Notes: generated by a model from the letters alone, not told the origin. Counted from the first letter of the stretch, positions 47,032 through 56,369 are shown. The stretch: 64,000 nucleotides of DNA from Candidatus Sedimenticola sp. (ex Thyasira tokunagai) (GCA_037318855.1 CP134874.1:3224598-3288597), one strand, 5' to 3'. Made by a program: numbers and translations.

Positions 47032-47313
47032 ATGAAATCGATTTCAACAACCACTATTTTTCTCATCGCCGCCATCACTGCCGCTCCGGCCGTGGCCTTT
47101 GATACCGCTGCAGGCAGAGATCAGTTGGAGAAGAACTGTACCGCCTGCCATAGTACTGATGTCTACACCCGTGCTGATAAGCGTATTAACAGTCGTCCCG
47201 CCCTCAGTGCCCAGGTCCACCGTTGCCAAGTTGCGCAAGGTCTTGGGTGGTTTGATGATGAGGTAGAAAACACCGCTGAATATCTCAACCACCAGTTCTA
47301 CAAGTTCAAATAG
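47032..47313 (+). CDS. Small c-type cytochrome
   Basis: This 93-residue protein has a signal peptide of about 22 residues (ending AVA) and a single haem motif CTACH near residues 36-40. The C-terminal half (EVENTAEYLNHQFYKFK) fits a short class I cytochrome helix. A distal Met ligand is not obvious. It is periplasmic electron transfer by family. It sits in a tight unit between the M48 peptidase and rsgA, an arrangement seen around orn in related bacteria. It shares the short length and motif position with the cytochrome at 20719-21003 but is not a close copy. Confidence 0.85.
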   Translation: MKSISTTTIFLIAAITAAPAVAFDTAAGRDQLEKNCTACHSTDVYTRADKRINSRPALSAQVHRCQVAQGLGWFDDEVENTAEYLNHQFYKFK

Positions 47314-47331
47314 CGCTCCTCTCTCCCCTTC

Positions 47332-48327
47332 ATGGCCAAACGCAAACTGACCCAACGCCAGAAGGAACGTATTCAGGCGATTCAGGAGCGACGACGAAAA
47401 AAAGTGGAGACACGCGCTGAGGAGGCGCTGGAAGACGGCAATGACAGCGACCTCAGTGAGGGACTGGTAATCACGCGTCACGGCCAGAATCTGGCCGTAG
47501 CCGATAACCAGGGAGCTCTCCATCACTGTCTTTCACGGCAGAATATCGGCCAGGTAGTGTGTGGTGACCGCGTCGCCTGGCAACCCACTTCTCCCGGCCA
47601 GGGGGTAGTTACCGCCATCCTCGAACGTGACAGTGTCCTGGTCAGGCCCAACTACAGTGGAGAGGAGCGTGCCCTGGCGGCAAACATCACCCGGCTGGTG
47701 ATCGTACTGGCCCCGGAGCCACCACCCAGCACCTACCTGGTCGACCAATATCTGGTAGCGGCTGAAAATATCGGTATAGAACCTTTGATTGCCCTCAACA
47801 AGAGTGATCTGATGGATGACAATGCCCTGGCCTCTTTTGAACAGGCGTTTGGCCACTACAGCAGCATTGGCTACCCGCTAATAAAAATCAGTGCCAAGTT
47901 TGAGACCGGCCTCAATCCCCTACGGGTACATCTGCAGGATCAAACCAGTATTCTGGTAGGACAGTCGGGGGTAGGAAAATCGTCTTTGGTTAATGCACTT
48001 CTACCCAATCTCGATATACAAGTGGGTAGGCTCTCTGAGGCATCAGGCCTCGGCAAACACACCACCTCCGCCACCACCCTCTACACCCTGCCCCAAGGTG
48101 GACGACTCATCGATTCTCCCGGAGTTCGCAGCTTCCGCCTAGGCAAACTCAGCCTACAAGGGCTGGAATTGGGTTTCAGGGATCTGCAACGTTTCTTCGG
48201 CCACTGCAAATTCAGCAACTGCAGCCATCGTAATGACCCCGGATGCGCCCTGGTCGCCGCGGTAAAAGAGGGGAAAGTGAATCCTCAGCGCCTGGAAAAC
48301 TATTTGCATATGGCGGCGAAGTTGTAG
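47332..48327 (+). CDS. rsgA: Ribosome small-subunit GTPase RsgA
   Basis: This 331-residue circularly permuted GTPase assists 30S maturation. The N-terminal basic tail and OB-fold (VVCGDRVAWQ) are followed by G4 NKSDL, then G1 GQSGVGKSSL near residue 209 and G3 DSPGVRSF, in permuted order. The C-terminal zinc finger reads CKFSNCSHRNDPGC. It is the last gene of the M48-cytochrome-rsgA unit. ATG 47332 lies 18 bases after the cytochrome stop. Confidence 0.96.
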   Translation: MAKRKLTQRQKERIQAIQERRRKKVETRAEEALEDGNDSDLSEGLVITRHGQNLAVADNQGALHHCLSRQNIGQVVCGDRVAWQPTSPGQGVVTAILERDSVLVRPNYSGEERALAANITRLVIVLAPEPPPSTYLVDQYLVAAENIGIEPLIALNKSDLMDDNALASFEQAFGHYSSIGYPLIKISAKFETGLNPLRVHLQDQTSILVGQSGVGKSSLVNALLPNLDIQVGRLSEASGLGKHTTSATTLYTLPQGGRLIDSPGVRSFRLGKLSLQGLELGFRDLQRFFGHCKFSNCSHRNDPGCALVAAVKEGKVNPQRLENYLHMAAKL

Positions 48328-48414
48328 CTCGTTGATGCCTGTTTTGAAATAAAAAAGGACGCGGTGAGCGCAGAGAAAAGCCGTTGACTCGCTTATAGTA
48401 ACTTTAGAGTTGAT

Positions 48415-48480
48415 CGCAAGAGCGAATTTATTCGTGAAGAACAGGCCTCGGAGCCAATCGCGAACAAGTTCACTCCAAAA
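48415..48480. repeat. REP-like palindrome, copy 3 (diverged)
   Basis: GCAAGAGCGAATTTATTCGTGA and a downstream TCGCGAACAAGTTCACTC form an imperfect hairpin related to 3560-3615 and 14981-15032. An ACAGAG-type tract (about 48358-48378) precedes it. The gap 48328-48520 between convergent genes has no other feature. Confidence 0.65.
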
Positions 48481-48520
48481 TGTGGCTTTATTTCCATCGC
48501 GATAGTTGTTCGGCAGGGCA

Positions 48521-49861
48521 CTATTGAGAAGCAGCCAAAGGAATAACCACGACGATCCCAGCACCGCCCAACACGCTCTCCTCTATCCGCAGTTCGCCCC
48601 CGTAGAGACGGACGATCTCATCAGCGACACTCAGGCCGATGCCCTGTCCCGGCAGGCGCTGGTCGGCGCGTTTTCCTCGATGCAGTACTTGTTGACGTTG
48701 ATCCGGGGGGATACCCGCTCCATCATCCCAAATATCGATCTCAAGACGTCGCTCCGACTCAGACAGCGCCACTGTGACGGCAACCCAGGAGCGGCCATAT
48801 TTGAAAGCATTCTCCAGCAGATTCCCCAGCAGTTCCATCAGATCCCCCTCGTCACCGGGGAAAAACGCCGCCTCATCGAGGCGGGTTGTGGAGCGGATGC
48901 CTTTCTCCCGGTAGACCTTCTCCAGGGTATTGATTAAGCGAACCACCACAGGAGCCACCGCTGTAGTACAGATCAATCCCTGCCTCCCCATGGCCGATGC
49001 CCGTTTCAACTGGTAGTTGACGATCTGGTCCATTCTCGGTACCTGCTCCTTCACCGCAGTGCTTAACTCCTCAGCGTCGCCGCCCTCCTCGGCGCCCCGC
49101 AGCACGGCCAGTGGGGTTTTCAGGCTGTGGGCCAGATCGCCCAGACTGTTACGATGGCGTTTCTGGATGGCGCGGCCGGTACGGATAAGGGAGTTAATAT
49201 TATCCACCAGCCCGACCAGCTCCTTCGGATACTCCCCTTCAAGGTGCTCCTCCTCGCCGTTCTCAATAAGCTTTAAGCGTTGCGCCGCCTGGCGTAGCGG
49301 CCCCAAACCCCAGCGCAACGCCGCCCACTGGGCCAGCAACAACACCAGAGCGGCACCACCAAACCAGAAGAGTATCGACTCTCTGAATGCACTTATCTGG
49401 GCTTTAATCCCTTGATCACTCTCTGCCACAGCAAAGGTGTAGTCCAGCTCCCGGCCGTTGTCATCCTCCCAGAGGAGGCCAAAATTGAGGAGGTAATAGG
49501 TGTGCTGGTGTTGAAATCGTTGCTGCCCCGGCTTCACCTGCTGGAGAAGCGCCAGCCTGCTGCCTATCATCGAGTGTGATTGCCAGAGGTAATCCCCCCC
49601 CTCCCCCTTAGCCTGTGCGTAGAGACCTGAGTCGGGATTGGAGAAACGTGGATCAGAAAGATTTTTGGACAGCCTCATTCTGCCCTTTTCATCGGTCTCC
49701 GCTGCACCCAACAACTGGTAGATATGCCCCATCAGCCGGGCTTCCACCGCCTGCTCAAGGCTGTCACGATAGGCGCGGTCCAGAGCCAGCCCGCCAAGAC
49801 CGAGAAAGGCGACAAGCACCAAAGTTGCCGCCCACAAAAGCCTGGAGTGAATGGAACGCAT
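48521..49861 (-). CDS. Envelope-sensing histidine kinase (PhoQ-like)
   Basis: This 446-residue protein has two transmembrane helices (about 8-28 and 163-183) enclosing a periplasmic sensor of about 135 residues. A HAMP-like segment follows, then the HisKA motif GDLAHSLKTPLAVLRGA with phospho-His near residue 240. The HATPase domain has GNLLENAFKYG, DDGAGIP and GQGIGLSVADEIV. It autophosphorylates and donates to the adjacent OmpR-type regulator, whose stop overlaps its start by one base (TGATG). The arrangement and H-box style are like PhoQ, but the signal cannot be read from sequence. Confidence 0.93.
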   Translation of the reverse strand: MRSIHSRLLWAATLVLVAFLGLGGLALDRAYRDSLEQAVEARLMGHIYQLLGAAETDEKGRMRLSKNLSDPRFSNPDSGLYAQAKGEGGDYLWQSHSMIGSRLALLQQVKPGQQRFQHQHTYYLLNFGLLWEDDNGRELDYTFAVAESDQGIKAQISAFRESILFWFGGAALVLLLAQWAALRWGLGPLRQAAQRLKLIENGEEEHLEGEYPKELVGLVDNINSLIRTGRAIQKRHRNSLGDLAHSLKTPLAVLRGAEEGGDAEELSTAVKEQVPRMDQIVNYQLKRASAMGRQGLICTTAVAPVVVRLINTLEKVYREKGIRSTTRLDEAAFFPGDEGDLMELLGNLLENAFKYGRSWVAVTVALSESERRLEIDIWDDGAGIPPDQRQQVLHRGKRADQRLPGQGIGLSVADEIVRLYGGELRIEESVLGGAGIVVVIPLAASQ

Positions 49862-50544
49862 CAGTTGGCTGATTCTCCGATGGAGAATCGATAGCCTCGG
49901 CCACGCAGGGTCTCTATGGGTTGTAGGGTGCCCTCCGGGTCGAGCTTGCGCCTGAGCCTGCGGATAAACACCTCCAACACATTGCTGTCACGGTCATAAT
50001 CCTGTTCGTAGATATGCTCGGTTAGCTCTGTTTTCGAAACCACTTTACCGGCATTGAGCATTAGATACTCCAACACCCGATACTCGTAAGCGGTGAGGTC
50101 GACCATATCACCATTGAGAGTCAGTACCTGGGAGGCGGTATTAAGTTGAATCGGACCACTCTCAAGCGTAGGTGAGGCATGTCCGGCAGAGCGACGGAGT
50201 AGTGCATTCAGCCGCGCCAACAGTTCTTCTATATGGAATGGCTTGACCAGGTAATCATCGGCACCCGCTTCCAACCCCTCAACCTTGTCCTGCCAGTCAC
50301 CACGGGCGGTCAAAATAATAATGGGAAAAGCGACTCCCTCACCCCTCAGTCGACGAATCAATTCGATACCGGAGAGCTTGGGTAGGCCCAGGTCGATTAC
50401 AGCCAGATCCAGAGGGTAGGCGCGGCCGATATAGAGCCCCTCCTCACCGTCTTCAGCACTGTCTACGGAGAAGCCCCGGGAAGTCAGCTGCTGGTGTAGC
50501 TGCTCTCTCAGCGCCGACTCATCTTCGACGACAAGTACCCTCAC
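49861..50544 (-). CDS. OmpR-family response regulator (PhoP-like)
   Basis: This 227-residue regulator has a receiver domain with acidic Glu-Asp near 7-8, phospho-acceptor Asp51 (LAVIDLGLPKLSG), a conserved Thr in IILTARGD and Lys in YLVKPF. It is followed by a winged-helix Trans_reg_C domain (DLTAYEYRVLEYLMLNAGKVVSKTELTEHIY, with RDSNVLEVFIRRLRRKL as recognition helix). It starts at GTG 50544, overlapping the upstream PepSY gene stop by four bases, and overlaps the kinase by one base. It probably controls its own envelope operon. Confidence 0.95.
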   Translation of the reverse strand: MRVLVVEDESALREQLHQQLTSRGFSVDSAEDGEEGLYIGRAYPLDLAVIDLGLPKLSGIELIRRLRGEGVAFPIIILTARGDWQDKVEGLEAGADDYLVKPFHIEELLARLNALLRRSAGHASPTLESGPIQLNTASQVLTLNGDMVDLTAYEYRVLEYLMLNAGKVVSKTELTEHIYEQDYDRDSNVLEVFIRRLRRKLDPEGTLQPIETLRGRGYRFSIGESAN

Positions 50545-50873
50545 TGGCGTTTACCTCGGGGGGGCAACTGGCGTCCACTCTCTCCATCGACCCTGAAGCG
50601 ACGTACCTTGCCCTCCCGGGTTAAAATCCTGATGCGGTGAATGGGACCGGCCTCCTGCTCTTCAGTCTCGGCGGAAAGAACCCTACCGCCAGTACTCTTA
50701 CGCAGACGGGAGACCGCCCGTCCCAAACCTGTCGACTCTCTACCGCTCGCTCTTTGGTTCTGATAAGAGCCACCGCCTCCCTCACCCGGGGAGAAACGTT
50801 GGGCAGCTGCCGGTATCGCAATCAGAAGCGAGCAAAGCACCGGCACAATCAAGGTCACTCTCCGAAATTTCAT
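50541..50873 (-). CDS. Exported small PepSY-like protein
   Basis: This 110-residue protein has a signal peptide (MKFRRVTLIVPVLCSLLIAIPAAA). A Gly/Ser-rich region and a short C-terminal block follow (VLSAETEEQEAGPIHRIRILTREGKVRRFRVDGESG), resembling the PepSY-type repeats seen next to PhoPQ-like systems. ATG 50873 is favoured because GAGGAG lies 8 bases upstream; longer frames start without one. It overlaps the regulator start by GTGA and probably belongs to the sensing circuit. Confidence 0.75.
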   Translation of the reverse strand: MKFRRVTLIVPVLCSLLIAIPAAAQRFSPGEGGGGSYQNQRASGRESTGLGRAVSRLRKSTGGRVLSAETEEQEAGPIHRIRILTREGKVRRFRVDGESGRQLPPRGKRQ

Positions 50874-50938
50874 AACCAATCTCCTCATCCAGGCAGCGAT
50901 CAATTCCCAATCCGGCAGGAATATGTGACTGGTAATCT

Positions 50939-51487
50939 TTACCGCCAATCATAATCCTGGAAGGAATCACTGCTATCGATACTCGGCTCAACTGAGACAC
51001 GTACCCTCAAACTCCGCCCGGGATTTGATGCCATACGGGTCCAGTAGGTCTTGCCGTTGTAACTGTATTTTACACGATAGCCTACCAGCTCTTCCTGTTC
51101 CTGATAATGATCCACCGTTTCACAACGCCGCTCCTGAGTAACATAGCCGCGAGAAGGCCGCTTCCCAAGGTCATTGCCTATGGAACCTCCCAACAGCGCC
51201 CCTGCTACGGTCATAGCGTCTTTGCCGCTGCCTCTACCAAAGCGGTTACCAACTACGCCGCCAATAATTGCACCTGTGATAGTAGGCGTGTAAGAGTGGC
51301 TACGGCCACCCCCACGGTGCCGGACAGACTCATTCCAGCAACGCTCCTCAGGCTGATTTACCCGTACCGTTTCATAAATCGGCTTGGCTTTAAGTACCGA
51401 AGCCGTATCATAGTAGCTGTTGTCCGCCAATGCGCTTCCTGAAGCGAAGGCAAGACTCAAGGCCAGCATAACGATGGTTTTTTTCAT
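50939..51487 (-). CDS. Outer-membrane glycine-zipper (17-kDa antigen-like) protein
   Basis: This 182-residue protein has a signal peptide (MKKTIVMLALSLAFASGSALA). A glycine-zipper segment (about 80-118, with GAIIGGVVGNRFG and GALLGGSIGNDLG) of the Rickettsia 17-kDa antigen / 2TM type forms a membrane hairpin. The C-terminal region has YRVKYSYNGKTYWTRM. ATG 51487 has GGAGAG upstream. It lies 65 bases before the PepSY gene on the same strand, so it may lead the operon or be its target. The job is probably envelope structure; the exact function is unknown. Confidence 0.78.
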   Translation of the reverse strand: MKKTIVMLALSLAFASGSALADNSYYDTASVLKAKPIYETVRVNQPEERCWNESVRHRGGGRSHSYTPTITGAIIGGVVGNRFGRGSGKDAMTVAGALLGGSIGNDLGKRPSRGYVTQERRCETVDHYQEQEELVGYRVKYSYNGKTYWTRMASNPGRSLRVRVSVEPSIDSSDSFQDYDWR

Positions 51488-51664
51488 GGTAACTCTCCTT
51501 TCCGGTCTCAAGCGATGGACCCTCTCCTCGCTCTCTGATTACAGAATATGCGAGGTCGCCTGAACGGAAGCTGAACAGGTACAAACGAATTCAATAAACC
51601 CGCTACAATTGATAACTGGACGCGCAATCCTTTGTTTTTAAAAATAATTCAAGAGAGGACCGAA

Positions 51665-51880
51665 ATGCCCTATTACATTTATAAGATCGAACAGAAGGAT
51701 AAACTTGAGCTGCTGAACAGCCTCAGTGGCTACCGTGACGCCAAGAATGAGGTATCTCATCTGCGCAAGGCCTCAGAAGACCCTCAGGTCAACTACCGTA
51801 TGATCTTTGCGAGCAGTGAAAATGAAGCTGAAAAGCTCCTGACGACACCGCGTGAGATGCCGGTACAAGGTGATGATTGA
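51665..51880 (+). CDS. Small conserved hypothetical protein
   Basis: This 71-residue cytoplasmic protein starts at ATG 51665 (MPYYIYKIEQKDKLELL) with AGAGAGGA 5-12 bases upstream; the longer frame lacks such a site. The rest contains a repeated charged pattern (SGYRDAKNEVSHLRKASED) and ends with a short acidic tail. It resembles small proteins often found in gammaproteobacteria beginning MPYYVYKI, of unknown function. It lies divergent from the glycine-zipper gene and 265 bases before the DUF1631 gene. That gap (51881-52145) shows no gene. Confidence 0.7.
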   Translation: MPYYIYKIEQKDKLELLNSLSGYRDAKNEVSHLRKASEDPQVNYRMIFASSENEAEKLLTTPREMPVQGDD

Positions 51881-52145
51881 TACCCTCATTGGATTCCACT
51901 GGCAAAACAGTACGTTGGCGAAGATTTATTAAACTGTAAATTACCAAGCTTCATCTATTAGACCGTCTATACTTCGCTTAGAGCGATGCAACCAGTGGTG
52001 TGTTGTCTGGTTTGGTTGCTGTAAAAAGATACTTTTCGATCTCGAGCCTAGCATTTTGCGTTTTTTCCTGATTGCCGGAATCGATATGGAGTGACTATCT
52101 CTTTACATAATTAGAAGTTATCTTCGCTGAAGAGGGATCTGTCAG

Positions 52146-54482
52146 ATGAGAAAGCCGGCTAAAACAATGCCGCGCAAATCAGTACAAAGCCGATACCAGA
52201 AGCTCGTTAGGGAGTGCCGAGAGCTGGCATTGGTTCACTTGACGGCTCAACTCAATACCCTCTTTGAACAGGTCGAACCCACCCTCATAAATTTTGCCCA
52301 AAGGGCAGAGACCAATACTGCTCAGGCCCGCTTCTTTGACGCCATCAGCATCGTGACGAGCCACCGTAAAGAGGTGGAGCATGATTTCAGAGAGTCGATC
52401 TCCAATGGGTTTGATGCATTTGCCCGGGGAGAGCACATCATCTATCCAACACCCATAATCGGAGATGACGACAGTTGTGAGCTGGAGATGGTTGAGGACG
52501 AGGCGCTTGAGAAGCATCTGGCAATCCAAAACATGATCAGCAAGGCCCAAACTGACTGTCATCAACAGCTCTATGCACTGGGACAGAGGCTGGCAGTCAT
52601 TCGTGGGGGAGAAAAACTGGTTAGAGATGATATACCGGCATGCCCTGCACACATCACCACCGCCTATCAGCTGGCTACCGATAAATTGAATATCGATAAG
52701 GATCTACTCCTCATCATCTACCTTCTCTTTGGGAAATTTGTTATCAGCGAATTACAGGGGATCTATGATAGTTTCAATGGCAAGTTGATCGAAGCGGGCC
52801 TCTTCCCCAATCTTAAACTCAGACCAAATAAGTCTGCACCCTACCGCGGGCGGCAAGAGAGCAGGCATGCTCACAGTGGTTTACCGCCTCAAAATCCAAA
52901 TACAAATTCTGACCTCCCGGGTAGTGCCGGCAGTGTGATTCCGGCCCAAGGATTTTCAGGACCACAGGGAGTCCAAGGAGAGGGCGGTACCCAATCATCC
53001 GGCACACTGCCACTGAGCGAGGAAATTTTCAACTCAATACGTACCCTGATGACCATCAGGAGAAGCGAGAGCCCCGAGCTTGCCAACCACCCAGAGGTAA
53101 AAGCCAGCGCTGATCTCAGTAAGTTGCAGGAAAAACCCGCCCTGATCTCGGCAATTGCCGATATCCAGTCGGTAGCAAACACCGCTTTGCTACCGGCCGA
53201 AGAGAACGATATGGGTCTGTCACCTGACATTAAACTCGACACCGACCTCATAATGCGGGCTAGAGAAACCTTGGCAGCTGAGAGAGCCGGGCTTTACCAG
53301 ACACTGGACAGAGATCGCATTCCAACTGCAGACCTGGAAACCATCGAATTAGTAGGCATGCTGTTTGAGGAGGTGCTGGACGAAGAGTCACTGTCAAATA
53401 TCACCAAGACTCTCATCAGCCACATGCACACTCCTTATCTGAAGGCAGCAATTATCGATCACCGTGTTCTTATCGATAGTGAACACATAGCCAGGCAGTT
53501 GCTTAATCTGTTTGTGGATGCCGGTAGAAGCTGGGTCGATGAGGAGGATTTGCGACGGGGTATCTACTACCCGATGCAGGAGAGCGTCCATATGATAATC
53601 ACCTCGTTTCAGGATGACTTCGGCGTCTTTGAAGAGCAGTTCGATATAATCTCGGGCCTTGTCAATCAGCTGGAGGTGAGGGCTCGGGTTGTCGAAGAAC
53701 GTAACCAGGAAGCCGCCCGGGGACGAGAAAAACTCGAGAGCGCCCGTGGTAGGGCTTACCAGATAATTGAGGAACACAGCAGCGGCTATAGACTTCACCC
53801 TGTGGTGGAGCACTTTCTGCATCACGCATGGCTTGACCGCATGATTCTGATGCTATTGAGAGATCCTGAGGTGGAGCAAGGGGATGAGTGGGCAGAGGTA
53901 GTGGGGACCATCGACCATGTGTTGAAAGCTGGAAAAGCCAGGAGTGATGGAAACAACCAAGAGTGGTTATTGAGCAATTTACCAAAGCTTAAAAGCAAGA
54001 TTGAGGAAGGTATCGCATCACTTGGGGAGTATCATCAACCTGACATATATTCACTCTTCAAGCTTTTAGAAAGTGCTCAAGAACCAAATTTACCACAGGA
54101 CAGGATTGAACCACCGCCATCCAAAAAACCGGTTATAGGCGTTATAAAAAGGAGGGCTAAAAAACAGCAACCTGCGAAGCTTTCGGCAAAGGAGCAGACA
54201 ATCATGGATCAGCTGCATGAGGTGAAGTTCGGTACCTGGTTTCATCTGCAAGATGAGACGGGGAAGCAGCACAGACTAAAACTCTCATGGTACAGTCCGG
54301 TAACCAACAACTATATGTTTGTCGACCGCTTCGGCACCCAAGCCCTGATCTTCCCCATTGATACCCTGATACGTCAGATAAGTAGAGGCGAAGCGGCCAC
54401 AATATCGATTCCAGAGCTACCCTTCGTCGACCGGGCAATGATCTCCATAAATACTATTCTAAAAAAGGCACTGGGTCTTTAA
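52146..54482 (+). CDS. DUF1631 family protein
   Basis: This 778-residue cytoplasmic protein has all segments of the DUF1631 family: an N-terminal helical region (RYQKLVRECRELALVHLTAQL, FFDAISIVTSHRKEVEHDF), a disordered Gly/Pro/Ser-rich middle (about 225-300), a central helical block (LVGMLFEEVLDEESLSN, SHMHTPYLKAAIIDHRVL) and a C-terminal domain (EVKFGTWFHLQDETGKQHRLKLSWYSP, YMFVDRFG) that looks PilZ-like in outline. The exact function is unknown, but the family often pairs with PilZ proteins, as here: the next gene is 12 bases downstream. Confidence 0.9.
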   Translation: MRKPAKTMPRKSVQSRYQKLVRECRELALVHLTAQLNTLFEQVEPTLINFAQRAETNTAQARFFDAISIVTSHRKEVEHDFRESISNGFDAFARGEHIIYPTPIIGDDDSCELEMVEDEALEKHLAIQNMISKAQTDCHQQLYALGQRLAVIRGGEKLVRDDIPACPAHITTAYQLATDKLNIDKDLLLIIYLLFGKFVISELQGIYDSFNGKLIEAGLFPNLKLRPNKSAPYRGRQESRHAHSGLPPQNPNTNSDLPGSAGSVIPAQGFSGPQGVQGEGGTQSSGTLPLSEEIFNSIRTLMTIRRSESPELANHPEVKASADLSKLQEKPALISAIADIQSVANTALLPAEENDMGLSPDIKLDTDLIMRARETLAAERAGLYQTLDRDRIPTADLETIELVGMLFEEVLDEESLSNITKTLISHMHTPYLKAAIIDHRVLIDSEHIARQLLNLFVDAGRSWVDEEDLRRGIYYPMQESVHMIITSFQDDFGVFEEQFDIISGLVNQLEVRARVVEERNQEAARGREKLESARGRAYQIIEEHSSGYRLHPVVEHFLHHAWLDRMILMLLRDPEVEQGDEWAEVVGTIDHVLKAGKARSDGNNQEWLLSNLPKLKSKIEEGIASLGEYHQPDIYSLFKLLESAQEPNLPQDRIEPPPSKKPVIGVIKRRAKKQQPAKLSAKEQTIMDQLHEVKFGTWFHLQDETGKQHRLKLSWYSPVTNNYMFVDRFGTQALIFPIDTLIRQISRGEAATISIPELPFVDRAMISINTILKKALGL

Positions 54483-54494
54483 TAGGAAAACAAG

Positions 54495-54833
54495 ATGAGT
54501 GAGCAACGCCAATACCCACGCAAATTTTCCTCATCTCGAGTCTCTATCTTCGATTTGGGGAGTCAGGAACCTCTTGGCAACCTGGGCAATCTATCGGCCA
54601 CCGGTCTGATGCTGATCACTGACAGGGAACTCCGCCCAGGACATATATTTCAGCTGGAGATGACACTTCTCGGAGAAGAAGGAGAAGAATACACTTTTAC
54701 TTTCGGTGCCGAGAGCCTGTGGGTCCAAAGAATCTCATCTTCGGAACACAGCTGGGTGGGCTTACAGATTATCGATATGGCGGAAAGTGATACCGCCCTG
54801 ATAGAGCGGTTGACTCAAGACTGGAAGGAGTAG
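54495..54833 (+). CDS. PilZ domain cyclic-di-GMP receptor
   Basis: This 112-residue single-domain PilZ protein has the RxxxR motif RQYPR at residues 5-9 and NLSATG at about 32-37, the (D/N)xSxxG motif. Together these form the cyclic-di-GMP binding site. The remaining beta-barrel strands are visible (HIFQLEMTLLGEE, WVGLQIIDM). It is likely an effector for motility, attachment or polysaccharide, working with the DUF1631 protein in the same operon. The GGDEF-EAL protein at 31668-34130 and Orn could set its ligand level. Confidence 0.92.
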   Translation: MSEQRQYPRKFSSSRVSIFDLGSQEPLGNLGNLSATGLMLITDRELRPGHIFQLEMTLLGEEGEEYTFTFGAESLWVQRISSSEHSWVGLQIIDMAESDTALIERLTQDWKE

Positions 54834-54836
54834 CTC

Positions 54837-55463
54837 TCAGTGGGCTGTTAAGGCACCCGCTCGACTACCTCTCTGACGATAGAGTGCGAGTACTTTTTTT
54901 ACATACTGCTGAGTTTCAGGGAAAGGGGGAATTCGGTGCCCATACTTGATTACAGCATTTTCACCGGCATTGTAGGCCGCCACCGCCAGTTTCAGATCAT
55001 TGTCAAAAAGTTGTAAGAGATCCCGCAGGTAGCGGGCACCACCATTGAGATTGGCTTTTGGATCAAGCCTATTCGTCACCCCATAGCGTTTAGCCGTCTC
55101 GGGCATCAGCTGCATCAGGCCAAGCGCACCTGCTTTCGAGCGCGCCTTGGGATCATAGAGAGACTCCACCGTCACCACGGCGTGAAGCAGCCCCCGGTTA
55201 ACTCTTACCTTATCGGCAACAGCATCGATAAGCGGTGTATAGCGGGAACGATTGCGCTGCATTGCCGCACTATCGATACGGGAACGGGGTGCAGGAGAAG
55301 AGTACGCTCCAGACTTCCAGATCAAACGATAACCACGACCAGCCATTGGCCGGTCAGTAAAATGGTAGTTTCCTCGGCTATCCTGGTATTTATAGATAAC
55401 GGCATAAGCGGGCTGCGCCAGAAGCAATAGAGCAAACAGTAGCAGTTGCAGCACAGCACTCAT
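54837..55463 (-). CDS. Lytic transglycosylase with DUF4124 domain
   Basis: This 208-residue exported protein has a signal peptide of about 21 residues and a short DUF4124 domain (VIYKYQDSRGNYHFTDRP). The SLT goose-lysozyme-like domain has TVESLYDPKARSKAGALGLMQLMPETAKRYGV, with the catalytic Glu at about residue 100, then ARYLRDLLQLFDNDLKLAVAAYNAGENAV. It cleaves peptidoglycan glycan strands. It converges with the PilZ gene and is followed by no clear terminator. It is encoded just after the YchJ gene on the same strand (gap of 7 bases), so they may be co-transcribed. Confidence 0.92.
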   Translation of the reverse strand: MSAVLQLLLFALLLLAQPAYAVIYKYQDSRGNYHFTDRPMAGRGYRLIWKSGAYSSPAPRSRIDSAAMQRNRSRYTPLIDAVADKVRVNRGLLHAVVTVESLYDPKARSKAGALGLMQLMPETAKRYGVTNRLDPKANLNGGARYLRDLLQLFDNDLKLAVAAYNAGENAVIKYGHRIPPFPETQQYVKKVLALYRQRGSRAGALTAH

Positions 55464-55470
55464 TCAGTCT

Positions 55471-55959
55471 TCACCTTCCACAACACTTCTTGAATTTCCT
55501 ACCACTACCGCAGGGACAGGGCTCGTTGCGTCCCACCTTTGGCCCCTCTTTCACCTGAGTCTTGGGCAACACCAGATCGCCGTCAACGAAGTACCAGTTG
55601 CCCTTCTCGCGAAGAAATCGGCTTCTCTCATGATGTTGGCGGGTCACTCCCTTCTCTTTGAATGTAGCAATAAATTCAACAACTCCCTGCTCATCGCCCT
55701 CCTCACCCTGCTCGGTTGAGACGATCTCAAGGCCGAGCCAATCGGAATTAGCCGCCCAGCGGCGGGTGGCTTCAGCATCATGATCCTTGCGGCCATCAGG
55801 GTGAATGGTCTGACCGAGAAAGTTGATATCAGCTTCAACAAAAGCGCAATAGCGCGCCCGCATCAACTGTTCAGCAGTAAGGGCGTTTTTTTCGCCTGAA
55901 AGGAGAGGTGCACAGCACTCGTCAAAAACGTTATTAGAGCCACAGGGGCAGAGAGACAT
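55471..55959 (-). CDS. YchJ family protein with SEC-C zinc motifs
   Basis: This 162-residue protein has a SEC-C motif at each end: [13 protein letters not shown] near the N-terminus and [15 protein letters not shown] at the C-terminus. The central NTF2-like domain ([53 protein letters not shown]) is the usual UPF0225/YchJ core. The family's molecular role is unknown. ATG 55959 (MSLCPCGS) is chosen because it matches family N-termini; a longer frame starting at 56010 is rejected. Confidence 0.92.
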   Translation of the reverse strand: MSLCPCGSNNVFDECCAPLLSGEKNALTAEQLMRARYCAFVEADINFLGQTIHPDGRKDHDAEATRRWAANSDWLGLEIVSTEQGEEGDEQGVVEFIATFKEKGVTRQHHERSRFLREKGNWYFVDGDLVLPKTQVKEGPKVGRNEPCPCGSGRKFKKCCGR

Positions 55960-56010
55960 CAGCAAACAACCTTCTATTTTCCATCCGCCGGAGGCGGAAA
56001 CATTGAACAA

Positions 56011-56369
56011 AGAGAATCATTCTACCCCAGCAACGACGGATGCTGTAGCACGGCACTTGCTGAACACTCCGTAAATAAGACATGAAATTCTTACTCTTTT
56101 CATTCATTTAACCTGTAATATCAAGTAGTTATAATTCCGACTTTTTACAAAAAAAGCGCTTTTATTACCCAAATGGGTGATGTTTTCACCCCAGGAGTGG
56201 ACTAGATTAGAGGGTAGAAGTAGACGTGTATGCTGCATTTGCAGCGCCGTCGGCTAAAAAGTTAAGGCGGTAAGCCGTAACGACACTGTAAAAAAGAAGT
56301 AGAAAGTTAATAATAAAAGCCGGAGTGGTGCCAGGGCTTGCCAAAGAGTTACAAATTGGCAGGAGTAGT
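56011..56369. promoter_or_regulatory. Long leader upstream of the RTX protein gene
   Basis: This 359-base gap between divergent genes has no credible gene. Positions 56090-56160 are AT-rich and probably hold the promoter. The transcribed leader contains small palindromes such as ACCCAAATGGGT (about 56168-56179) and GGTGATGTTTTCACC, then a GTCGGCTAAAAAGTTAAGGCGGTAAGCCG stretch (in two blocks) near 56251-56279. I could not match a known riboswitch. AGGAG at 56361-56365 is the ribosome-binding site. Confidence 0.45.
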
